Shown here one piece after another: positions 9,793 to 18,327 of a DNA stretch of 64,000 nucleotides. A model generated the notes under the pieces. The model did no database searches. It saw only the letters and a list, made by a program, of their open reading frames with translations, and had not been told where the DNA came from. Origin of the DNA: Akkermansia muciniphila. GTDB taxonomy: Bacteria; Verrucomicrobiota; Verrucomicrobiia; Limisphaerales; UBA9464. The stretch spans positions 23,618-87,617 of the forward strand of contig CAMCYJ010000001.1 of assembly GCA_945883815.1 (NCBI GenBank). The letters run 5' to 3'. A program made the translations under genes and the position numbers. Within the stretch, counting starts at the first letter, position 1; each line of letters begins with the position of its first letter.

Positions 9793-10443
9793 ATGATGAC
9801 CACCTCACCTGAGCAACTCCTCGGCGCCCTGAATTGGCGCTACGCCACCAAGAAATTCAAGGCATCGACCCCCATACCGGCCGACCTCTGGAAAACCTTG
9901 GAAACAGCCCTCGTCCTCGCTCCTTCCAGCTTTGGCTTGCAGCCGTGGAAATTTGTCGTGGTCACCGATCCCCAGGTCAAAGCCCAGCTGGTGCCCCAAT
10001 CGTGGGGACAATCCCAACCCGCCGACTGTTCCCACATGGTGGTTTTTGCGGTCAAGACCGGTCTGGATCAGGCCCATGTGGATCACTTTCTGGCCCGCCA
10101 AATTGAGGTCCGCGGCGGATCCTTGGAGGCCTTGGCCGGCTACCGCGGCATGATGTTGGGAAGCCTTCAAAAGGCGACCGACGCCGGATACCTCGACGTC
10201 TGGCAAACCCATCAATTGTACATCGCCCTGGGTCAGTTCATGACGGCGGCGGCCTTGCTGGGCGTGGATACCTGCCCGATGGAAGGCATAGTTCCGGTGG
10301 AATATGACCGAATCCTCGGGCTCACCGGTTCCGGCTACAAAACCGTGGTCGCCTGCGCCGCCGGATACCGCGCGGATGACGACAAATACGCTTCCCAGCA
10401 AAAGGTCCGCTTCCCTGCCTCTGAGGTGGTGAAGCACATTTGA
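9793..10443 (+). CDS. NAD(P)H-dependent oxidoreductase, nitroreductase family
   Basis: NWRYATKKFKASTPIPADLWKTLETALVLAPSSFGLQPWKFVVVTDP ... YIALGQFMTAAALLGVDTCPMEG. Confidence 0.92.
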   Translation: MMTTSPEQLLGALNWRYATKKFKASTPIPADLWKTLETALVLAPSSFGLQPWKFVVVTDPQVKAQLVPQSWGQSQPADCSHMVVFAVKTGLDQAHVDHFLARQIEVRGGSLEALAGYRGMMLGSLQKATDAGYLDVWQTHQLYIALGQFMTAAALLGVDTCPMEGIVPVEYDRILGLTGSGYKTVVACAAGYRADDDKYASQQKVRFPASEVVKHI

Positions 10444-10549
10444 GTGTTTCGGGCAGCGGGTGACCCTCCGACCCCGCCGGAAGGTCACCGCTGCGGCTCG
10501 GGCTTGCCCCCACCCGCCGACCTTCCTTCACGAGAGCTTCGTTGTTTGC

Positions 10550-10650
10550 TCCTTACGGGCCTACAATCGGCACGCGCCTCGCGCTCGCCTCGTCTTGCGA
10601 AAGAATCCGCAGCCAAGGCGACCGATCCAATTGAATCGTTCCGGCCAAGG
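10550..10650 (+). repeat. Dispersed degenerate repeat, copy 1 (core CGATCCAATTGAATCG at 10623-10638, followed by TTCCGGC)
   Basis: Core shared with 14149-14164; the core is itself a 7-of-8-pair palindrome. Outer boundaries are approximate. Confidence 0.5.
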
Positions 10651-11002
10651 ATCCCATCGCCATTCCCTCGGTCTTTTCGATCAAGCAGGACGTGCCAAAT
10701 GACCGGATCCCACTCCAATCCGTATCCAAGCGTGCTCGTGCTGCGGGGGCGATACAAGGTGTTGGAATTCTAACCCATCCCAACGTTCAACCCTTGCCAG
10801 ATTCTCAATGAAGGCAGGGGTAATCCCAGCCTTGAATGCCGACCAATTCGTTCCCGATATCCCACCGGTAGCGAATCCTCATCCCAAGACGCACCCCAAA
10901 GACGCGACCCATGCTGAAAGAAGCCAGTTGTGCCGTTTTTTTCGCCCTCCCAACTTCTGCGTGGCAAGACCCCCAAGATCGCTACCATCATTCTAACTAC
11001 GA

Positions 11003-12256
11003 ATGCGCAGACACGTGGCCATTGTGGGGGGCGGAGTCATCGGACTGAGCACCGCTTATTATTGTGCCAAGGCCGGTTACTCGGTGACGGTCATTGATCG
11101 GAATCCACCGGCCCGCAACGGCTGTTCCTTCGGCAACGCCGGCATGGTGGTGCCCAGCCATTTCATCCCGTTGGCCGCGCCGGGCATGGTGGCCCTGGGT
11201 CTCAAGTGGATGTGGAATCCGGAATCCCCCTTCTACATCCGCCCACGCTTCGACGCGCAACTCTTCGAGTGGGGATGGCGCTTCTGGCGAGCCAGCACCG
11301 CCGAACGGGTCCAGAAGGCCGCGCCACTGCTGCGGGACATCAGCCTGGCCAGCCGAGCGGCTTTTGAAGAACTGGCCGCCCTGCCCCAACTCGACTTCGG
11401 CCTCGTGAAGAAGGGTCTTCTCATGCTGTGCCGCAGCCAGCACGCCCTCGACGAAGAAGCCCACACGGCGGCCCAAGCCCGCGCCTTGGGTATCCCGGCC
11501 GATGTGCTGGATGCCCGGCAAACCGCGGCTCTGGACCCGGCCATTACGATGTCTGTCGCCGGATCGGTTCATTTTCCCCAGGACTGCCACCTGAGCCCCG
11601 ACCGCTTCATGGCCGGCCTTCAGAGTGAGCTAGAGCTCCTGGGATGCCGCTTCCGTTGGAATGCCGAAGTGCGCGGCTGGCAAACCGAACACGGTCGGGT
11701 CCGGGCAGCCTGGGTCGATGGAGAAGCCCTGGAGGCCGATGAGTTTGTGCTGTGCGGCGGATCTTGGTCGCCCGAGACCGCCCCTCAACTCGGTCTCAAC
11801 CTGCCCATCCAGGCGGGCAAGGGCTACAGCCTGACCCTCCGACAACCCCGGGAATTGCCCCAACTGTGCTCCATTTTCACCGAAGCCCGGGTGGCCATCA
11901 CGCCAATGGGCGACACCCTGCGCTTCGGTGGAACCATGGAAATTGGGGGCCTCAACGAGACCATCAATCCGGTCCGGGTGCGGGGCATCATCAAGTCGGT
12001 GCCAAAGTATTTCCCGCGATTTGAGGAGAGCGATTTCGCCGGCATCGAACCGTGGTTCGGATTACGACCCGTTCCTCCCGACGGGCTGCCTTACATCGGC
12101 CGGACGAAACGACTCGCCAATCTCTGTCTGGCCACGGGCCATGGCATGATGGGCATTAGTTTGGCCCCGATCACCGGCCAACTCGTCGCCGACACACTGA
12201 CTGGGGCCCGCCCTCGCTTCGATCTCTCGCTACTCTCGCCCGATCGGCATTCTTGA
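11003..12256 (+). CDS. FAD-dependent D-amino-acid dehydrogenase-like oxidoreductase (DadA-like)
   Basis: VAIVGGGVIGLSTAYYCAKAGYSVTVIDR (Rossmann), CSFGNAGMVVPSHFIPLAAPGM, WFGLRPVPPDGLPYIGRT, LATGHGMMGISLAPITGQLVAD. Confidence 0.9.
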   Translation: MRRHVAIVGGGVIGLSTAYYCAKAGYSVTVIDRNPPARNGCSFGNAGMVVPSHFIPLAAPGMVALGLKWMWNPESPFYIRPRFDAQLFEWGWRFWRASTAERVQKAAPLLRDISLASRAAFEELAALPQLDFGLVKKGLLMLCRSQHALDEEAHTAAQARALGIPADVLDARQTAALDPAITMSVAGSVHFPQDCHLSPDRFMAGLQSELELLGCRFRWNAEVRGWQTEHGRVRAAWVDGEALEADEFVLCGGSWSPETAPQLGLNLPIQAGKGYSLTLRQPRELPQLCSIFTEARVAITPMGDTLRFGGTMEIGGLNETINPVRVRGIIKSVPKYFPRFEESDFAGIEPWFGLRPVPPDGLPYIGRTKRLANLCLATGHGMMGISLAPITGQLVADTLTGARPRFDLSLLSPDRHS

Positions 12257-12337
12257 GCGCCTGTGCGAAATGGCGAATCCACCGGGTCTCAGCCGATATC
12301 GAGGGCACCCACTCCCAAAGCTCCGACGGACTCCCAG

Positions 12338-12438
12338 TTTTGAGATAGGAGCCTCAAAATGGGCGCCTTTGAAACGGACGGCGATGAAAAGGGACGGCGA
12401 TGAAAACGGACGGGGGTCGGCTTTTTGAGCCGACCCCC
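12338..12438. repeat. REP-like hairpin element: IR TTTTGAG...CTCAAAA, 16-bp tandem GGACGGCGATGAAAA, then hairpin GGGGGTCGGCT-TTTTG-AGCCGACCCCC
   Basis: Read directly: units start at 12376, 12392 and (partial) 12408; perfect 11-bp stem 12412-12422 / 12428-12438. Could also act as a terminator. Confidence 0.7.
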
Positions 12439-12645
12439 AAGTGATGGAAACAATTACGCCTTCACTTCAGGCGCCATAAACCCGACGGGACAAACACCCA
12501 ACCCCTACCCGCATGCCCCGCCGCATGCACGCTTCCTTTGCCAACCTTTAGCGGATAGTAACCAACCACCTACTCCGACTTCGAAACTTCCGGATTGCTC
12601 AAAGTATTTTAAGAAATCTCTGCCGGAGCCCAATGCGCCGGAAAA

Positions 12646-13269
12646 TTAGGGAGCAACCGGCTCCGTCACCCGCAGCATGACCTCATTGCGGCGGAAGATC
12701 GAAGGCGTCCAAGGAGGATCGAAGTAGCCGTAGATCGGCACAGGATCGGCCACGGACAGCCCACGGGCCGCCACCCAAGCCCTCAACTCCCCCAAGAACT
12801 CCTCCTCCCGTTCCAATGAACGGCCACCACTGAATCGCCGGACCGCAAAGCGCCCCGCCGGCACTTCGCGACGGCGAACCGAGGCATCGCTGGGGGCCGG
12901 AACCGCCGTGGCGACCATGTCTTTGGGCATCACAAACGCCATGACTCGTTGGGTGGAGTTCCCGGGCGTCGCTGTCGACGTCATATAAACCGGAGTGGTC
13001 ATCGCGATCTTCTGCTGAGCCTGGTTGCCCCCGGTGATAAACCGGAACAGACGACCAAAACTACCATCCGAATCGCCCGAGGGTGATGCCATGGACGTCT
13101 CGACCCACTGCAATGTGGGATACTCTCGCAGTTGGAAGGACCCGTCGGACTGGATCACCCGGTACGATGCCGTTTCGTAACCGGCACGGATCGCTTGGCA
13201 ACCGCCAGCCGCAACCAGAATCGCCACCAAAACCACAGCAGATCCAATCGCGATTACCTGAGTCTTCAT
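12646..13269 (-). CDS. SOUL family heme-binding protein, putative lipoprotein
   Basis: Lipobox-like LVAILVAAGGCQAIRAGYE; YRVIQSDGSFQLREYPTLQWVET, KIAMTTPVYM, VMAFVMPKDM, GYFDPPWTPSIFRRNEVML. Confidence 0.9.
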   Translation of the reverse strand: MKTQVIAIGSAVVLVAILVAAGGCQAIRAGYETASYRVIQSDGSFQLREYPTLQWVETSMASPSGDSDGSFGRLFRFITGGNQAQQKIAMTTPVYMTSTATPGNSTQRVMAFVMPKDMVATAVPAPSDASVRRREVPAGRFAVRRFSGGRSLEREEEFLGELRAWVAARGLSVADPVPIYGYFDPPWTPSIFRRNEVMLRVTEPVAP

Positions 13270-13343
13270 GGCATAAACCATCGACTCGATGGATCTCATT
13301 GCAACTATCAACTTGCCTTACCCCGTCGTGCCATTAGGCGCAA

Positions 13344-13982
13344 TCAGGCCAAAACCGCCCGAATTACCTCCCCATGGACATCGGTCAAACGGCGATTGGC
13401 CCCCTGGTGGAGGACATTGAGTCGCTCGTGGTCCAGACCCAACAGATGCAACGCCGTGGCGTGGAAATCGTAGGTGGTGGAGATATCGCGTGCAGCCTTC
13501 CAAGACCACTCATCGCTTTGACCGTGAGCAACCCCGGGTCGCACCCCCGCTCCAGCCATCCAACCCACGAAGGTGCCGCCATTGTGGTCCCGACCTTCGC
13601 TGCTCTGGGCAAACGGCATCCGTCCAAACTCCGTGTTCCAGAGGACCAAGGTATCTTCGAGCAGCCCACAGGCCCTGAGGTCCTGAAGCAGTCCGGCGAT
13701 CGGAAGATCTGTCGCCGCGCACATCGGCGGGAGTTCCTTGGCCATATTGGCATGGTTGTCCCAATTGCCCGTCGGCCCCCCGGCACCACTCCAGACTTGG
13801 ACGAAGCGGACCCCGCGCTCCAACAACCGGCGGGCCATCAGGCAACGGCGCCCAAAATCTTCGGATTCGGGACGATCGAGACCGTACAGCCGACGGGTAG
13901 CCGGACTTTCCGCGCTCAAATCGAAGGCCTCCGGTGCACCCAATTGCATGCGGGCGGCCAACTCGTAGGCCTGGATCCGCAC
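13344..13982 (-). pseudogene. C-terminal fragment of a DUF1501 protein (N-terminal half missing)
   Basis: Aligns by eye to the C-terminal half of the intact DUF1501 at 43402-44865 (ATRRLYGLDRPESEDFGRRCLMARRLLERGVRFVQVWSG / LEDTLVLWNTEFGRMPFAQ / HATALHLLGLDHERL ... RRLTDVHGEVIRAVLA). Confidence 0.8.
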
Positions 13983-13984
13983 AC

Positions 13985-14170
13985 TGGAACCGGGACGATT
14001 CAGTTGGGAGGAAAGCGATGGCGAGCGAGGCGAATTCTCTCGCAGGACGCGAAGAGAGCGAGGCTCGGGCTATGCTGATGCCCGTGCTTGAGGCCCGTAA
14101 CGAACGCCCAACGACGCTCTTGAAACAGAAGACGCCGGCCAGCACGACCGATCCAATGGAATCGTTCCGG
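13985..14170. repeat. Possible MITE-like element: two inverted copies of the dispersed repeat facing each other (left end 13985-14010 on minus, right end 14149-14170 on plus)
   Basis: Left CCGGGACGATTCAGTTGG versus reverse complement of the right end CCGGAACGATTCCATTGG (3 mismatches in 18); abuts the truncated end of the DUF1501 fragment. Confidence 0.45.
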
Positions 14171-14515
14171 CTGAGCATTCTCCGGGAAGCTTCCTGGGGT
14201 AGGGCTATTTTCTCAGAAAGCGCAGCGTCTACGGTGCCGGACCGCTCGGAGATCGCTCCCTACCTCGGAGGTCTTCAGGTGATAGCTGGGGGGCGATGGG
14301 ATTGGGATTCTCTAGGGAGGGCTGTAGACCGATGGACCAGAAATGCCGACGCGCCAGATCGGTGGCGGTGAGATGTTGGTCGGTGAACCCAAACCAGATG
14401 GGCGAGGGACCTGCGGTAGCGTCCAATTCCAGCCGCACTGTTGGGTCTGCCTCCTGTGGGTGCATCGAGGTATTGTTTTTGTCCTTACAACCAACGCCGC
14501 CAGACAGCGCTCTCA

Positions 14516-14540
14516 TTTTCCAACTGAATTGTTCCGGCAA
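14516..14540 (+). repeat. Dispersed degenerate repeat, copy 3 (TTTTCCAACTGAATTGTTCCGGCAA)
   Basis: Similar to CGATCCAATTGAATCGTTCCGGCCAA at 10623; lies about 50 bp upstream of bamD. Confidence 0.4.
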
Positions 14541-14588
14541 AGAGTTCCACCGTTGACCCCTGCGCCGGCTTACTTAGCCTCAGGACCC

Positions 14589-15665
14589 GTGAGCCGATTT
14601 TCCGTGCGTCTGTTGCTGGTGATGACCTGCCTGTGGATCGGGGTGATGAATTGCCCCGCGCCCTTGATCTATCGACCCGGTGAAGGTTGGACCTACGAGG
14701 CCGTCGGCGCCGGGGCTGCCTGGCAACGCAAGCGGGCCAAAGACCAATTGGTCGTGGCTCAGGAGGCCTTCGACGCCGGCCAGTACCGACTCGCCCTCAA
14801 AGCAGCCCGATACACCACCAAGACCTGGCCGCTTTCCGATTCGTCCGGCCGCGCCCAGTACCTGATCGGCCGCTGCTATGAAGCCCGGAAAATGGATGAA
14901 CGGGCCTTCAAGGAGTACCAGAAGGCCCTGACCAAATATCCCAAGCTGGACAACTACTCGGAGATCCAACAGCGCCAGTTCGAAATCGCCAATCGCTACC
15001 TCGGCGGGCAGTGGTTCAAACTGTGGGGCTACATCCCCTTCTTTCCGTCAATGGACCGGACCGCCAAACTCTTCGATGATGTCAACAAAAACGGCCCCTA
15101 CAGTGACCTCGGGCCCAAGGCCTTGATGAACATCGGTGCCGCCCGTGAAAAACAGAAGAACTACCGCCTTGCGGTGAGGGCCTACGAGCGTGCCGCCGAC
15201 AAATATTATGACCGCCCCAAGGTGGCAGCCGACGCGATGTATGCCGCGGGTATCGCTTGGAACCGACTGGCCCGGCGTGCCGAGTACGACCAGTCCATCG
15301 CAGGGAACGCCATCAACTTCCTCAACGACTTCAAGGCTCTCTATCCCGATGATCAGCGCTCCGAAGAAGCCACGAAGATCGTCTCCACATTGAAGACCGA
15401 ACAGGCTCGGGGCGCTCTGAAGACCGCCGAGTTCTACGAGAAGTACAAGCGCTATCAGGGTGCGTTGGTCTACTACAACGAGGTGCTCGTGAAAGACCCC
15501 AATTCCACGTTCGCCGCCCAGGCCCGCGAACGGATTGAATTCCTCAAACCCAAGGCACAACGGCAGGTGCGTCGGTGGTCGGAGGTTGACGCCCGCCAAC
15601 TGGAGCGTGAGCGCATCAATGCGACCAACGCCCCGGCTGGCAAGACCCCGAAAAAATCCCAATGA
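14589..15665 (+). CDS. bamD: Outer membrane protein assembly factor BamD-like, TPR protein
   Basis: Tetratricopeptide repeats (AQEAFDAGQYRLALKAARYTTKTWPLSDSSGRAQYLIGRCYEA..., FLNDFKALYPDDQRSEEA). GTG start at 14589 gives a signal-like N-terminus; the ORF track starts further upstream. Confidence 0.75.
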   Translation: MSRFSVRLLLVMTCLWIGVMNCPAPLIYRPGEGWTYEAVGAGAAWQRKRAKDQLVVAQEAFDAGQYRLALKAARYTTKTWPLSDSSGRAQYLIGRCYEARKMDERAFKEYQKALTKYPKLDNYSEIQQRQFEIANRYLGGQWFKLWGYIPFFPSMDRTAKLFDDVNKNGPYSDLGPKALMNIGAAREKQKNYRLAVRAYERAADKYYDRPKVAADAMYAAGIAWNRLARRAEYDQSIAGNAINFLNDFKALYPDDQRSEEATKIVSTLKTEQARGALKTAEFYEKYKRYQGALVYYNEVLVKDPNSTFAAQARERIEFLKPKAQRQVRRWSEVDARQLERERINATNAPAGKTPKKSQ

Positions 15666-16198
15666 GACCCGCCGCCAACCGCACTCGCTGGCCGGCTGTG
15701 GCCTCGCTGCTCGCCTTGACCGTGGGTCTGTTGGTCGGTTGTGGGGGATACTCCCTGGGGCCCAGCAACGGGCAATCGGCCGGTGTTCGAGCCATCCGCG
15801 TGGGCCACGTCGCCAACGGCACCGATGAGCCCCGCCTGGCCGACACGGTCAGCCACGCCCTCCGCGCCCAAGTCCATGTCGATGGCACGTTCCGCTTGGC
15901 CACCCAAGACGACGGCGACATCGTCATCACCACCGCGCTTCAAAAATTCGAGCGGAATCCCCTCACCTTCCAGGCCAGAGACATCATCGCCACCCGCGAC
16001 TATGACGTGATCCTCACGGCCCACGTCAAAGCCATCGAGGTGGGGAGCGGCAAGGTGTTGCTCGATCAGGAAATCATCGGACGGACCACCATCCGCAACA
16101 CGGCCGACCTGGGTTCTGCCGAACGTCAGGCTGCCCCGCTTCTGGCCGAAAACCTCGCACGCAACATCATCAGCCGCCTCTCCGAAGGTTCCTGGTAA
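15662..16198 (+). CDS. lptE: LptE family LPS-assembly lipoprotein
   Basis: Lipobox LLVGCGGYSLGP; VRAIRVGHVANGTDEPRLADTVSHALR; 4-bp overlap with the upstream bamD stop. Confidence 0.8.
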   Translation: MRPAANRTRWPAVASLLALTVGLLVGCGGYSLGPSNGQSAGVRAIRVGHVANGTDEPRLADTVSHALRAQVHVDGTFRLATQDDGDIVITTALQKFERNPLTFQARDIIATRDYDVILTAHVKAIEVGSGKVLLDQEIIGRTTIRNTADLGSAERQAAPLLAENLARNIISRLSEGSW

Positions 16199-16209
16199 CC
16201 CTTGCTCCC

Positions 16210-17499
16210 ATGATGGCCGTCACTCCGTTCCGTGCGTTGACTCTCACTCTGGCGGGCACCGCTTTCGGGGCCGCCCTGTTGCTGGGTTCACCGACACAGG
16301 CCGCCGGAACTCCGTCCAATGACTGGCCGGGGTGGCGGGGTCGGGGTCGTGATGGTCACGCTGCCAACCCCTTGCCTGTGCGGCTCGATTCCGCCCCGAA
16401 ACCGCTCTGGCGCAAATCCATTGGCCATGGGTATTCCGGAGTCGTCGTATCGGGCCAGCACCTGGTTTTCCTGGATGATTCCAGCGGTCAGGAAACCGCC
16501 CGTTGCCTGGATGCGGCGACCGGCCGGGAATTGTGGTCTCAGCCCTTCGCCGAACAATACTCCGACGAATTCGAAGCAGGCCCCCGATGCACGCCGCTGA
16601 TCGATGGCAACCGGATCTACGTGCAAAGCTGCTTCGGTGAGTTCGCCTGTCTTTCTCTCGACGACGGCAAGAAGCAGTGGGGGTTTCATTTTCGCGACTA
16701 CGGAATGTTCTGGGTCAAGGACCGCTCGGGTGGTCCGGGGGCCGCCAACCGACGGGGCAATTCCGGATCGGCGGCCATCTCGGGCGATCGCATCTTCATC
16801 CAAATCGGCTCGACCAACGGGGCGAGTATCGCCGCGTTCGACAAAGCGCAGGGCCGGTTGCTCTGGAAATCCCAGAACGACCTGACCAGCTATGCGTCGC
16901 TGATGACCGGAACCTTGGGCAATCGCCACCAGGTCATCGGCGTGACCTGCGAGGGACTGCTGGGATTGGAGGCCGCCTCCGGAGAAGCTTTGTGGCGGAT
17001 CCCCTTCAAGACCGGAGCCAACCGCAACGTCCTAACCCCAGTGCTCGACGGCAACGGCATCTTGTTTGCCAGCTACACCACCGGACTGCGACGGGTCACC
17101 CTCGAAGCCGATGGATCGAAGGTCCGGGCCACGCAGTCCTGGCTCAATCCAGACCTCAAGATCAACTTGTCCACGCCCGTTCTGGTGGGACGCCACCTTT
17201 ATGGCCATGGCCCCGACAAGGATTTCGTCTGCGTCGATGCCTCCACCGGAGCCATTCAGTGGCGACAAACCGGCTTCAACCAATACGCCTCAACTTTGGC
17301 TTCGGGTTCCCGATTGCTGGTCTTGAACGATATGGGTGAAGTCATCCTTCTGGAGGCCAGCCCCGCTCGATACACAGAACTCGGCCGCTTTCAGGCTTGT
17401 GGCAAGACCTTCAGCCATCCGGCCTACGCCCACGGCGTCCTCTACACCCGAGATAGTCGCGAGCTGGTGGCCTGGCCGCTCCAGTCCCCGGCGCGCTGA
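16210..17499 (+). CDS. PQQ-binding-like beta-propeller repeat protein, secreted
   Basis: Signal peptide; NDWPGWRGRGRDGHA; blades ARCLDAATGRELWSQP, SLDDGKKQWGFH, GLEAASGEALWRIPF, CVDASTGAIQWRQTG. Confidence 0.88.
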   Translation: MMAVTPFRALTLTLAGTAFGAALLLGSPTQAAGTPSNDWPGWRGRGRDGHAANPLPVRLDSAPKPLWRKSIGHGYSGVVVSGQHLVFLDDSSGQETARCLDAATGRELWSQPFAEQYSDEFEAGPRCTPLIDGNRIYVQSCFGEFACLSLDDGKKQWGFHFRDYGMFWVKDRSGGPGAANRRGNSGSAAISGDRIFIQIGSTNGASIAAFDKAQGRLLWKSQNDLTSYASLMTGTLGNRHQVIGVTCEGLLGLEAASGEALWRIPFKTGANRNVLTPVLDGNGILFASYTTGLRRVTLEADGSKVRATQSWLNPDLKINLSTPVLVGRHLYGHGPDKDFVCVDASTGAIQWRQTGFNQYASTLASGSRLLVLNDMGEVILLEASPARYTELGRFQACGKTFSHPAYAHGVLYTRDSRELVAWPLQSPAR

Positions 17500-17527
17500 G
17501 TCCAGCCCTCCAGAGCTTCCCCCAAAA

Positions 17528-18322
17528 TTGAAACCGATCCTCCTCGAACTCGGCAGCTTCAAGCTCCACTCCTTTGGCCTGCTGGTAGCCCTGGGGTTCT
17601 TGGCTGGCTCGTGGATCGCCAGTCGTCGGGGTCGGGCCATGGGCCTGGATCCTCAGGCCATCCAAGACATCGTATTCCCCTGGCTGCTGGTGGGCGGCCT
17701 GATCGGCGCGCGCATCCTTTACGTCCTGAGCTATTGGCAGCGGGATTTCGCCGGTCAGCCACTCACTGAGGTGCTGGCCATTTGGAAGGGGGGCCTCGTG
17801 TTCTACGGAGGCCTGATCGGAGCCACGATCGCCGGTGCCATCGGAATTCGCGGCAAAGGCCTGCCGCTCTGGGCCACGGCAGACTGCTTGGCCATCGGTG
17901 TCTCCCTGGGGCACGTCTTTGGACGACTGGCATGCCTGCTCAACGGTTGCTGCTTCGGGCGGTCGTGCACCCTTCCCTGGGGAATCCGCTTCCCGGCGGA
18001 TCACGCCACCGGGGGCGTCTCGGTGCATCCCTCCCAACTGTACGAAGCGGGTCTCAACCTCCTGCTCTGCGGAGGCCTGATCGCCTGGCAATCCCGACGT
18101 CCACATGGCCGCGGACAAATCTTCGCCCTGTACCTGATGGCCTATGCGGGAGTCCGGTCGTTCACCGAATATTTTCGCGGCGATTACGGCATCCAGAGCG
18201 CCCCCACCGCCGGCGTGTTCACTCCGGGCCAGTCCACCAGCCTGTTGATTTTCGGCGCCGGACTGGCCCTGTGGTTTCTGCGACGGACCCGCTCCGATTC
18301 CGCCCGTCCGCAGGTCGCCTGA
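17528..18322 (+). CDS. lgt: Prolipoprotein diacylglyceryl transferase
   Basis: GLVFYGGLIGATIAG, GHVFGRLACLLNGCCFGRSCTLPWGIRFP, HPSQLYEAGLNLLL, RSFTEYFRGDYG; TTG start at 17528 (LKPILLELGSFKLHSFG). Confidence 0.93.
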   Translation: MKPILLELGSFKLHSFGLLVALGFLAGSWIASRRGRAMGLDPQAIQDIVFPWLLVGGLIGARILYVLSYWQRDFAGQPLTEVLAIWKGGLVFYGGLIGATIAGAIGIRGKGLPLWATADCLAIGVSLGHVFGRLACLLNGCCFGRSCTLPWGIRFPADHATGGVSVHPSQLYEAGLNLLLCGGLIAWQSRRPHGRGQIFALYLMAYAGVRSFTEYFRGDYGIQSAPTAGVFTPGQSTSLLIFGAGLALWFLRRTRSDSARPQVA

Positions 18323-18327
18323 CCGAA

